From Trichoplax sp. H2 (taxonomy: Eukaryota > Placozoa > Uniplacotomia > Trichoplacea), in assembly GCA_003344405.1 (NCBI GenBank), contig NOWV01000014.1, forward strand, positions 496,001-560,000: a DNA stretch of 64,000 nt. The letters run 5' to 3'. Both the position numbers and the translations under genes were made by a program. A model generated the notes under the pieces. It had not been told where the DNA came from and made no database searches. It worked only from the letters and a program-made list of their open reading frames with translations. This document shows, in pieces, positions 52,024 through 64,000 of this stretch (positions are counted from its first letter, which is position 1; each line of letters begins with the position of its first letter).

Positions 52024-55000
52024 GTAAATCAACTCAAGGAAAATAAATATAAAACTATGGAAGAAAAAAGCAGCCAGCCCCAAAAAACTCTATCCATGGA
52101 TACTGAAGGTAAAGTGACTTGATTTAATACCGTATAATGACAGGCGACAGTTTTTTTGAACTATTAATTTGACATGTATTTAATTGATGTCTTGTACAAG
52201 CATTTGCTCCGCTAAAGCTATAGCGCTCGCTACTTTCAGCATTTGCCATAACATTAATCACTATTTCATAAGAATGTAGTACGGTATCTAAACAGATAAT
52301 ATGATACTTATTGAAAGTGTAAAAGCAAAATTTAGAGTCTATAAATGAAGTACACGATAGATATTGAAAAGGAAGTAAAATGATATCAGCTCATTGGGAA
52401 TTCATCTTGGACCCATTCTATTTTTTTATTTTACTGTTTCTATATCAATGCATTGTCAAATTGCTCAAGATGAGGAATGAAAAAAATTTTTCACCTTTAA
52501 ATCCTACTTTACGAATACTTACAGATTTAAAAACTTTACAACTATTTGACAAATTTTAATGGTATCATGTTGTACTCTATTTACCAACAGCTTGCATCTT
52601 TAGTATTGATAGAAAAAAAATGACATACGCCCTTTGATTATTCATTTCGATAGCCAATTATTTTATTACACCGAGCAATCTAGTCATTCTTGAAGCCTAC
52701 TATGTTTTTTTCTTTCCTTATTGTCACTCTATCATTGAACTTGCTACCGCTAGAATTATTTGAAGATATATCACAAATGCAAGATCAATGGATTAAACAA
52801 GGTAAGCGCCTATGTTGATGCTTGTTAGGATTTCTACTCTTGAACTGTTATTATGATATTATTTAATTTGCTCTTTACCATCACTTTTGTATGGTAATGT
52901 ATCGTCAAAAATCAATCCTTTTTGCTATCTGTCTTGGATCAATGTAACAATGAGAGCAGTTAACCTTTAAAATTCATCCATTTCTTTTCTAATATCATCT
53001 TGAAACCATCATTAACATGATCAGTTTCATTACCGTCATAATTTCAGTGACTTTTGCTTGTCAAGACAGCGTTATTATTGTTGAAAGCACAATTAAATTA
53101 CATACCTATTAGCCTCTATTTTTTACACACTTTCTTTGACGCTATCATTCAATTTAGTCCGTATAGAAAATGGCTTAGGATTTTAATTGTTAGTAATGAA
53201 TTCTTCCATTACATTATTAAAATTGGAAAGTGATTGTCCCTATAGTTGTTACCGCCTTACGCAGTCTAATTTTTTTTTTAATATTATACCAAAATTAAGT
53301 GAAATATGGGTATAAAAATCCAAAGTGATCTTTAAACAGATCATTTTAATTAGTTGAAATAAATGAATGATAATGTAAGCATACTTGCATCTTCTATATT
53401 TATTATCATTTTGGTAAAGGTAAAAAGTTCATGTCAGCAGAAATAATAAGTCGGAATAACCGTGCATAGGAGAACTTTTTAAGATACTGTACTTAGACCT
53501 GACATACACAGAATTAACTGTAGTATAATTATGGATTAAATTTGGTCATTGGCTAAGAAGAACACTTTGATTGGCTACAACTGCCCTTAAATATAGCCGT
53601 ACCTTAGATATGCAAGAGTTTTTTATGAAAGATTTCATAAAAGTAGCTTAATAAGAGCTCTCTGTAGGCCGCTCTTTTATTTGATAATCATTAGTTATGT
53701 TAGAATATGGAAATGGGTCAAAAGAACGACTATTAGCTACTACTAAAGCTTTAAGTTTATGATCGTTTCCTCGATGAGGAAGTTATAATAAGAAGAATTA
53801 GTGATCACTATATTCTAACTATTGAAGTAGAATTAAAATTATATATATGTTGTGAAGATATACGGAACCATGAAAAGTCAGATATAGTGATTATAATATG
53901 TATTAGTGCTATATAATAGATCGTTAATTTTATTTTACTAAGATACAAGTATGAATGCATTTAGTCGCAATAGCAAGAAATACAAGATACTGAAATTAAC
54001 TATCTATGTTTGAAAGAGTGGAGTTATTTTGAAATGAAGGTTCCGTCTATGTATTCTGACAATTGTTTTGACTAGATTTACGCCCATTGCTATTCACGAA
54101 TAACGTTTTATTTTATCCTTAGTGAGGTATATATGATAGTAAAACGAGAGATATTAAGCGTATATTGGTATTTCATAACGAATGAGATCACATCATGAAT
54201 GTCTGTAATGAAAATTTTGTCGCTATTGAAGAACTATAAAGTGTTTTTCTAGTACACAGAAATGAATGCTTGGCTAAACTAATAAATTTTCAAGTATTTT
54301 GTAGTATGCAAATCTATTGAATATCAATAGAACATACGAATATCGATCATTGTCAATATTTGGTAGCTATTTATGGATAGGGATGAGAATATAATCAATT
54401 GAAGCCTAATCTCCCCACTGACAACATTTTCAAAATTATCCTTTCAAATAGAGCACAAGAATTATTTGCTAAAGCCATTCCATAGAGAAAGATATTGAGA
54501 TAGTCTAAGTTTTTTTTGATAAAGTTAATCAACCTCAGTAAATTATCGAAAATATTGCCAAATTTTGCAAATTATTTAAAGTACACTAGATGAGATTTTT
54601 AATTAAAGAAGGCTTAATGATCGAGAAATACGCACATTATACTAAGGGAACATACAAAAATGATAGTTCAAATTATTGCAGATATTTTGTTCCTTTTTCT
54701 CTTCTTGCGTCTTACTTTAAAGATTAATCTTATGTTCGTGTTGACAATAATCATATCAAAAGATAATCTTCGCTTAATGTAAATAACGATATCAATCCTT
54801 TTTTTACGAAAGATATTTCTTTCCATAACTTTTCATATCAGTTTATCTTCCAAGTTTATATATAATTTACAAGTTGTAAATTGATCATTTTAAAAATCTT
54901 GGAAGACGTATTCATATTATAGTGTACTCGTATGTTATAGGCTAAAACAAGGCAAGGAGTATAAGATAGACAGCTAATACTAATATAGAAATTCTCCATA

Positions 55001-58000
55001 CCTCAAAAACACACTATTATTTCGATACTACTGTATAAATGGTTAATATAATATTATCGAAGGCAGCCAGCATTGATGTATTATATATGAATTCATTCTG
55101 ATTACTTTATAACTAATGTTGTCAAATTTTTATTGACCAGCTTCGGCACGTGAAACGAATTTAAAAAATACCTCCTATTAGATTTTGAATGATTATTATT
55201 ATTGTACTAAATTCCATCTTCTATATGTCGGCAATTTTGCCAGCGGTAATATCTAAGAAAATTGCCGCTTTTATTGAAGGATTCTGGCTCAATATTTGTA
55301 TCCCTGTGGATATGGCCAAATATCTTCGGCCAGGCTACCATTGTTCCTATTTCTCTTAGAGTATAGCATTTAAAAGGAATGAGATTATAATTTTAACTAC
55401 ATTTAGCCGTATTTAGACAATCGCATAATAGTTATATTCTATGATTGGTTCAATAATTTTATGCTAATGTTCTCATTCTCTTAGATCTATAGTGCATTAA
55501 ACAATTATAATATACATTAAAGGCTATAGATATGATCTATCGATTTGAATGAGTAATTAGAACAGTGCTCGGATATTTTCGGCTGTATTATTGCTAGCTC
55601 TATTTTGTGCAATGCCTTTTTTTATCGATTATCACGCTAATGTTTTCTCTATACAATAATTAGAGTACAATAAGATGCAAAATAAACGTATCAATGGCTC
55701 CAAAATTCATGATAATATACCAAGAGACTTGATAGTAACTGTAGATCGTAGAGAAAAATTTGTTGCAAAGTAATTTTTCAGAAGTTCATTTTATTCCTAA
55801 TGGTCTAACTAATATTTTTGTACTACATTTAAATCAGTAAGAATGTAGACTATCTGCTGTTATTTTATTTTATCCAGGATTTTTATTGCTGACTATAATT
55901 CATGCTAATAGAACCTATCATTTTCTGTCTAATCTTCATCTTTTGTTTTAAATACGTTTATTTTTGATTAAATTTTTCTATCCTAACTACCACTAAACAA
56001 GATCAATGGCTAATATTAGTGAAAGATTTATATGAAATCAATTTTTTTATTTTTACTTTCAATTCATCCATATAAAATTTATAGCTTGAAAAGAAAGTAT
56101 GAATAATACCTTTTGAGATGGTGGAATCGTTCATTCTATTAGATATTCTCCTTTCAGTTATTTTCTTAATGTGATTTTATTTGATCTACTTTCGCTAATA
56201 CTTATCGCACTTTTCTGCCAAAGACTTCATATACTATTGAGCTAGCTTATATTGTATAACGAATTCACAAAATAATCGCCAATATAGATAATGTTTTGAC
56301 TGGATTGCCATACAGTATAAGGCAACTGGTATGTATAGTAAAAGTGGTGCAGTTAACTTTAAGCGTATGTCTAGCATGATCATGTGTGATTGCTAAAAGA
56401 TACGATAATAATTTATCGAGATATCGCGTCCGAAGTACATGCAGTATCACTTTTACGCTAACAGATCATTATTAACTTTAAACTATCTTACAAGAGACGT
56501 ATATAATTTACAAGCCTACTATCGTAAGCGAGTCATGATCACTATATTCTTCACGTTGCTCTTTAACATGAGCATAGAAATGAACGCAGAAATATCATAT
56601 GTTGTTGTCATAAGTGTATTTTTCTTACGCCATTGTACCTTTTGATGATGAATCATTCTCCTTACATATGAACTCAAGTTTCTACTATGAAAAAATGTGA
56701 ACAAAATGTTTTCAAGCTTTCAGTCCTAGATAACTCACAAATAATGTGCATGAAATTATCTCTATAACAAGCAAAAATTAAATCAACTTTTAGGCCTTGT
56801 AATTTAGACAGGATTCGATAGTAGTCATACAGAATTTTTACACTAACGAACCCAACGAAATGGTATAGACACTGGGGATAGTACAGATAGGGCAAAATAA
56901 TTATACTTTTGGCTGATACTATCTTTATTCAGAATAAGAGAATTGAAATGGACCACCTTCTTGCTATTTTTGATTTGTTTCTTTGATATAATACCACCGT
57001 AAGCAATTTTATTGCAGAACTTGAGTCAAAGGAGATACAATTTAATTTTAAAATTTTAACGACCTACAAAAATATTCAACCAGAAATAAACAATTTTCGC
57101 TATTTGTGATTATTATTGATAATGTGATTGTAATAATTACTTTCAGAATACTTCAAATATGGATAATTTTATTTATTATTTCTAGCAATATTCGTGTAAT
57201 GTTGATAATAATCATTTGTCATTGATTTGATTTAGGCAATAAAGTTGGCAATTCCGATGAACAATTTGTGCCCGAAATTCGACCACCACCGCCTCAAGGT
57301 AAAAATTAATTTTTAACGAAAAGAAATAGGGGAGTTATCGATACAGTAAAACCTTTCAGTATATTAGCATTAAAATGAGTTAGATTGAGCGTTTACTGTT
57401 GCAATTATTCGGGCCAAACAGGAATATAGAGTGTTTATGACCTTTTTAAGTTACTTAACTGAGTTAATAGAGTAACAGTAAGTAAGATATAATACACTGA
57501 GTCTACTTCTTATTTTCAAAGATATGCTATTTCCGTCGAGATATTAATTTTACTCCTCTTATCATAAAAATATTAATATAGAAAAAAGAACGATTAATAG
57601 TTCTCAACCTACCGTAATATATCGCTGTGCTTTCCATCAAATTTCATGATATTCTTCACTAAATATTTCCAGTTTTACTTTGCGTTCTTTATGATTTGTT
57701 CTTCTTCTGCTAATTAATTTTTTTTTTGACTTAATACTAATTGAATGCAAAATATTATATTTTATTAGCCTATTCTTTAATGTATGACTTCTTTCTATCC
57801 CTTATCACACATATTATATAATGACCCCTATTTTAATTTTACTTTGCTGTCCCACAATTTCTTTTGTATATCAGCTATACAGGTCGATATTATTTAGTGA
57901 TTGAATTATTCAATTGCAGATAAACATTTCTTATATTGCATAAGAAGAATTGAATATTAGTAGAATTAAATTATTATTGACTCACAGTAAATCCAAATTT

Positions 58001-61000
58001 GCGCTATTGCAATCTGACAAGGATTAATAGAGAGAAAATAGTAATAGTATCATATATCGGCAAAAATTATTAAAATGAAGTTATGAATCATCATCATCAA
58101 CAGACAGGCTTAAATACTAGTCATACAAACTATTAATGCGATGAGGACAGTTTATATGATAGACAAGTTCATGATATGGTATATAAATAATCATTGCTTA
58201 TTTTGTACTACTTTAATTTGGGGAGTACACGATGACAATAAAAACAATAATCACCTTTAGAATCAGTCGCTATGACGGATACTAATTGAAATCAATTACA
58301 TGGCTTGATAGCATAGCAAGTACCAGTTTTAATGTGTAGAGTTGTTTTCCTCCTCCATTCGTGTCTTTATTTCGTACTCCTATCCAAATCATTTTTGGCT
58401 AGAATAATTGAATTTATAATTAATTTTATGGCTTAAAAATGACCCAAACACATTATATTATATTCATCCTTCGTCGGGAGTAAAATTGAACGTACACATT
58501 TCGATCTAGTTGATGATTATGATAACAACCCAAGTAGTTTTCCAATTTCATAGAATAATTTCGATGTTCTCGTAGAAACAGATCATGTATTGAACAGTTA
58601 ATTTTGAACTAAACATAAAGTTTAAATTGTTTTTGTTTTGGGTTCGGTTGATATTAATAAAATTTGCATAAAGACAGAACAATAATGAAAGCCAAACCGT
58701 ACAAAATACAAGATCATTGACTCTCGAACACACGTACAGTATAATTTATCATGCAAATCTCTTAAGTATATTTTAGTCATTGGTAAAAGAATCCAACTCT
58801 ATCATACATGCTAATAGTGCCGCTATCGTAAGATCGCTGTAGATCTATGTAGTGATAATTAGGACCTAAAGATGATAATAAATTAAATACTTATTTCCAA
58901 TCATGCCCAGAATAACGCGATTTAATGATACAATATTTTATTAGAATTGAAGAGAAACATATCGATGTCCCAAATTATAGTTTCGTTCTAGAAATGCAAA
59001 GTCTCTAGGAAGCAGCAACTACGCATAACAATTTCGTACGTTATTCAAAGACGGTCTGTAGGCTAATTAAGTAAAATTTGGATTAATTTACGCATAACAT
59101 GTAGAAGAATTAGTTGTGTATGTGCGATATATGATATGAAATCGTAGGCGAATAGAATCTACGAATAAATAAGGAAGTAAAGAGATTCGTACATAGCCAT
59201 GGTACAGCATGCAAGTTTATAACATGTGTATGATGATCCGGATTGCAACCATGTCAGCCATGCAATGCGGTAGTTCAATAGATTCTACACTAGTACCTAG
59301 AGAGCAAAGTAATCGTTGCATCGAAACTAAAACTTAGTTGGTGACGTGTAGTATATATTTTTCTATACAATATCGTCAAATGACACAGATAATAGGAAAA
59401 TTTTTTTGCTTTAGATTATCAAGTTTGTTTTCTGTACAACAGTTGGTTATACATCATACAAAAAATACGTGTGTATGATCAAGGATTGGCAAGCATACCG
59501 GCCAATTCTCATATACATGCATTATATGTGCAACACAGAGAACATGTGATATATTATGGTTCAAAGTTGATATCAGCTATTTAATAAGTGAACCATAAAG
59601 TATTAACGGACTGTATAGTTGAAAACAGCATGACAAAATATAGCGCGTTTAACAAATTTTTTATAGAAACGAATTCCTTTCATGACATAATGCATTATTT
59701 GTATCACATAGAGAGTAGACAAAAAAGGGTTAATCTTGTTTAAAATAAAATTCAAGTTCTACAGTGTGAAAAATTTAGTAATCGCCTTTAAAGATCACTT
59801 AGGATCCTGACTGATGTGATCAGCAATAAATGGATCTTATATAGTATCAACTCATAACGTTCACTGGCACGATATACTAAATCTTATTAGGCATTAGCGA
59901 ACATTTTTATCATAGGATGTTATATATCTGGTAAGGTTACATTTAAGACTCATCAAAACTCGGAAACAGTTCAATTATCAAGTAATATCGATTTTTTGTA
60001 TAACGGCATTTGATAAGGAAACCAATGCAAATTGATAAATTATACAAAGGCCAACATCTGCGTAAATTTAATGCTACCGGTAGTGATGTATTTTCTCGAT
60101 TGAACTAGATCACTTAAAAGCTTATGTCAAGGTCAAATAAGTCAACTAGCGTCGGCTTGATACTGTCTTCTGTTTAGCTAGAACTATAATTGGCATGTTT
60201 GAATACATTGCTTGAATACTTTAATTTAATACCTAATAGCTTTATGAGGGTGTACTATTGGCCGAAATGATGTAAAATAATATTTGTAAAAATGGTAACA
60301 AGATACGATTTATTTCTACTATACGTCATGCAGGTAGTGATTTATTGATAGATAGCATCGAGAATATTTTAAATATAGATTTATTAATCGATCAGTTTCT
60401 TTTCCTTTAACACTTTGATCGGAAAATGAAATAAAAATGGCCCGGGGTATATCTCTAATATAAATTATTCCGTCCACTGGTAATTATAAACTTCCGATCC
60501 GTTTGTAGCGATATAAAAATGAATTTATCTTTCTATTAAACTGTTTCCATGAGACTGATATATTTCCTTTATTAATTTTTTTGAACTCTGGGTCCGTATA
60601 AAAGCCTAAAATAAATAGTACTCTATATCTTAGTTTCGAAACTTCCATTTCTAAATAGAACTGGAAATTAAATCAATTTAGTTAAATTAGGAAGGAATGA
60701 TTAATTTCCCAACCACTGGCATTTCCCTTAATTCCGATGATAAGATATATCAGAGGAAATTAAATTTATAATGAAGTTATTGATATTAATTTTTTTAATT
60801 TTACTTTTTTATTATCAAGTCGAAATCATGAATTCATAAAAGTGTTGCCTTCCTTGAGATAATGAATTGGGTTGAACTCTATTGAAATTGCCTTAGACTT
60901 TCAATGCACAATAGTTAGAAACTAATTATATTTTAGGCTAGTTTTGGTCGGTCATTCAATCAAATATTGTAGAATAAAGTAATAATCATCATCATAATAC

Positions 61001-63904
61001 TAATGATAATAATGCTAATAATAATAATAATATTAATAATGTTAATATAGACGTATATGCATGCATATAAATGATGCATAGAATCTTCTAACTCGAAAGA
61101 TCAATAAGTGAAATATTTTTCTCCCTGTTTCATTGTTATCGGTTGCATTTGAAATTTATTTTACTTGTCAGTTTTCAACTTGATTGAAGAGTTATATTAT
61201 TTTATCTAGCGTTATCGAGAGTACTAAATTGTATACTAGATAGCGATAGGAAAATATGATAATATTGGATTTAAAAGTTCCAATTTTAATTTAACGCCTC
61301 CGATTGTATAATTAATCAATCTCATTGGTACAAGCCGTAGAGAAGGGCGGACATCTAAGATTCTGTAGTACTGTTAAAATTTTATACGATAGAATTTCCT
61401 TCTGTATTTAATTGATATGATCATTTCTTTTCATGTTAGTACCCTACTCGATTCAACACCATGAATATTAGAATTGAGGCAGAATTATTCATTTATCTTT
61501 GTAATTTTTGTTAATATTTATAAATAGATAATTTTTCTCACCATTTATTAATGTACTAGCCGTATAGACTATTTCGACCATGTTGTGAACCCTTGTGTAT
61601 CGTTAAGCTCTCAATTACGAAATAGAAATTGATTAAAATAAAATTACAAGCTGTGAATAATGATAACTTTAAATATCTTTAAAAGGTATTTAGTCATCAA
61701 GTCATGATATATTTAAAAAAATTTTAAACGATGTACTATTATGATGATATTTGACGAGAAGCTTCGAGTTACATTAGACAATCAAATAAGGTATTGTTAA
61801 CAATTTAATTGCCTTCCTAAAATACCGACTTACACGTCTATAGTTTAAAGTCTTTGACTTTTTTCCCAGCAGTCAAGCGTGACCATTGTCGATAACAATG
61901 GCTATAATTAAATTGGAGCTAGTGTGCGTATGAGGGGGAGGCAGATATCAATCGATTAATGACTGTTAGAAAATGGCACACTAAAATGGTTATCACTTGG
62001 CGTTCTACGTTATGCGTTAACACATTTGATTTACGAGATGGAGGAGTTTTTTTTCTTGTTTTATTGGTGTGTGTTTGCATGAGCGTATACATATATATAT
62101 ATATATATATATATGACAGGGTATCAATAGATTAGAGTAGAAAGATATTGCAATTATGTAGTCTATCATACAAATGAGAAAAATAGTCTAAATTGTTAAA
62201 TCAATTTATAGGCATAGATATGTATCCTAATTTTTTGTCAAGTTGTGCTGTAAACTTCATCGTATAATAGAGTAAAATAATTTTTTATCCTCATTGGGAA
62301 AGAATCTAATTTGACGCTTTCCAATAAATGAACCACGTGTTATGCAGCTATTGATTGAAGTATTCAACTCGATCATCAGATAGGAAGAGAGTCCAGTCAG
62401 GAAGTATAATTCCTATAGGATTTATAATCAACCATAAATTAGCAATCCAGGAGTGGTGGTAACCACTGCTACCTTGGACGTCATGATTTTCATTTTTTGT
62501 CTTGTCAATGATAACAATAAAAATGGACAAGCATGATGAAGATTGTTTGATAGACTCGATCTTGAATAGTTTTCATCGTATTGACTGGGATAAAATCAAT
62601 TATTTCCTATCTTTTATTTTATGAATTTTTCACTTTTCTTTCAATGTGATCGATTGGATGATTTATTTTTTCTTTATCTTGATATTGTTCTCCAACTTAT
62701 TCAATTTTACAATTATCTTCCCCACTTTCATCCTGTTGTATATATATGGATATACTTATGTGCCTATATATGTATGCAAGTGCATGTTTGTGTATGTGTG
62801 GCATCTCTTCTTTCTCTCCACCCCCATTTTTCCTCGTCTTTCTTTTTCGTTCTCTTCAATCTTTTCTTCTTTAGTGGATTTTTGTATTTTTAATTGTCAG
62901 TTGTAATCATTGGAAGGAGGGAGGAGCAGGTAATGATGAATGAACTTTGGTCGTGATGACTTTTATTATCAATCTGCACATTATTATCCACAGTTACTTG
63001 CAATTAGGCTATGAACAACGCGTGGGTGTATATTATTGTCTTATTAAATTAATAAGTCCACCTTCAAAATTGATAGTATGATAAATTGTGATATTTTAAG
63101 ACTACCCTGGGAGTTAGTCAATGATTCGTAGACTCGAAGTGTGATACGGTAGCAAAGAAGGAGAGAGAAAGAGAAAAAAAAATTCTTTTTAAAAAATTGA
63201 TTATCATTTAAACTCAATGGATGAAATTCAGTTATTACCTTGTCCTTATTTAGATACACAAGTCAGTAATTTCCCAATCGTCACCGTCAAGACTGATGGC
63301 GAAGCAGACAATGTTCATAATTGTACCACCAATGTCAGTTTTGATGCAAGTAATCAACGCTACGTGAATGAACAACATTCTCCACCAATTCATCATACGC
63401 CGCCATCACCATCCAATCAACATCCTCATCATCATCATTCACTTCATCATCACCATCCTTCTCTTCCACATCATCAACAGCAACATCCACAACAACAGCA
63501 ACAACAATCTCAACAACATCAAACTTTATTCAGAAGGTTATCCGATAGTAGCGCTTATATATCAACTTTAGCCAGTCAGGAGAAACAACAACTAATGCGT
63601 CGATCGTCAGACAGTACTTCACTGATGGCCACAACTAATGTTGATCGATTGAATGTGAGAAGATTATCCGATGGGATCGCTTTAAATAATGGCCATTTCC
63701 ATCCACCCATGTTTAATAATCAATGCCAGCAGCAACCAACTCAACAACAGCAACAACAAGCACCACCACCGCCACAACAGCAACATCAACGTTTATCACC
63801 AGCCAATAGCTTAAGTGGTACTGTCTTTTCAGGCAATCCTAATCCATTTCAGCAAGGATTTCCTAACGTTAAGCAAGAGTGTCAAGATAATTGTTATGAT
63901 GTCG
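52024..63904 (+). CDS. ETV1: PEA3-subfamily ETS transcription factor (ETV1/4/5 type), 5' half
   Basis: Exons: 52024-52108 (first ATG at 52057), 52754-52801, 57236-57298, 63254-63904, continuing past the window. All three internal introns and the last donor (GTATGT at 63905) are phase 1. From Met 52057: residues 17-33 (EELFEDISQMQDQWIKQ) and 40-47 (SDEQFVPE) match the acidic activation domain of vertebrate PEA3 factors (EELFQDLSQLQETW...NDEQFVPD), the helix that contacts Mediator MED25. Exon 4 begins with a segment like the FHGLPLKIKKEP region, then has His/Pro/Gln-rich tracts. Three basic-Ser motifs follow (RRLSD 148-152, RRSSD 170-174, RRLSD 190-194), like the RQLSEP/RQMSEP kinase sites of ETV1. 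VKQE (260-263) is a SUMO consensus in the position of human FKQEY. The ETS domain must lie downstream. Introns of 0.64, 4.4 and 6.0 kb contrast with roughly 0.1 kb in the neighbours. The symbol stands for the ETV1/4/5 group. Confidence 0.85.
52802..57235 (+). other. Intron 2 of the PEA3-type gene (4.4 kb)
   Basis: Flanked by CAAG|GTAAGC and GATTTAG|GC. No internal exon or gene is supported. AT-rich. Confidence 0.7.
57299..63253 (+). other. Intron 3 of the PEA3-type gene (6.0 kb)
   Basis: Flanked by CAAG|GTAAAA and a strong acceptor TTGTCCTTATTTAG. It holds simple-sequence patches: (AAT)n-rich at about 60990-61030, (AT)n at 62091-62114 and a T/C-rich run at about 62800-62890. Frames at 62.3-62.9 kb are low complexity and unsupported. 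Confidence 0.7.
62091..62114. repeat. (AT)n microsatellite
   Basis: Twelve uninterrupted AT dinucleotides. Confidence 0.97.
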
Positions 63905-64000
63905 GTATGTAAGCCAAATGTTAAAAATGTGGGCGAAATCAGTTTTTATATTAATCCACTGCGTTGATGTAAAGTAGTGGGCGATTGATTTCCATCGATT

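Noticed and set aside
62621-62906. Two overlapping ORFs in intron 3 of the PEA3-type gene
   Set aside because: Phe/Ser/Tyr-rich translation of a T/C-rich low-complexity tract.
63217-63253. ATG at 63217 as the start of the Q/H-rich protein
   Set aside because: A strong acceptor (CCTTATTTAG) at 63253 is in phase 1 with the upstream PEA3 exons, so the ATG is intronic.
1-64000. tRNA, rRNA, CRISPR or bacterial operon features
   Set aside because: None of the conserved tRNA or rRNA words, CRISPR spacing or ribosome-binding patterns was seen; the window is a spliced eukaryotic locus.

Overview
This window is eukaryotic nuclear DNA from an animal. It is AT-rich. Its genes are cut by many short GT-AG introns (about 75-200 bp in the diacylglycerol kinase and REV1 genes). 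It carries animal-type genes: a PEA3-class ETS factor, a type I diacylglycerol kinase, a CRPPA/ISPD cytidylyltransferase and full-length REV1. Compact short-intron genes, strong AT bias and animal regulatory genes suggest a non-bilaterian metazoan, with a placozoan as my best guess. That taxon is inference; 'metazoan' is well supported.

Layout. (1) 67-2958, + strand: the 3' part (12 exons, 386 codons) of CRPPA. (2) 4.1-16.2 kb: no recognisable gene but a cluster of unrelated tandem repeats (units of about 124, 34, 85, 101, 95, 18, 112, 44 and 158 bp), with an assembly gap at 14990-15009. (3) 19282-24735, + strand: 25 phase-consistent exons of a type I diacylglycerol kinase (RVH region, two EF hands, two C1 domains, catalytic and accessory domains); only the first coding exon was not located. 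(4) 26141-31231, - strand: complete 18-exon REV1 (1021 aa), convergent with the kinase. (5) 31.4-32.8 kb: two near-identical blocks around a second 20-N gap, then a foldback element at 33.8-34.45 kb. (6) About 35-52 kb: AT-rich sequence with almost no recognisable coding, apart from a two-exon 3' end of an unidentified minus-strand gene (51091-51513). (7) 52024 to beyond the right edge, + strand: the 5' half of a PEA3-subfamily (ETV1/4/5) transcription factor, spread over tiny exons with introns of 4.4 and 6.0 kb. Its ETS DNA-binding domain lies outside the window.

The recognised genes do not form one pathway. CRPPA makes CDP-ribitol for dystroglycan glycosylation, the kinase ends diacylglycerol signalling, REV1 serves translesion DNA synthesis, and the ETS factor is a kinase-responsive developmental regulator. 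The main discoveries are the PEA3 gene, of which only the large last exon is visible as a long ORF, and the two N-gaps, each flanked by a duplicated block that differs by repeat copy number or indels, as expected if two haplotypes were joined end to end.
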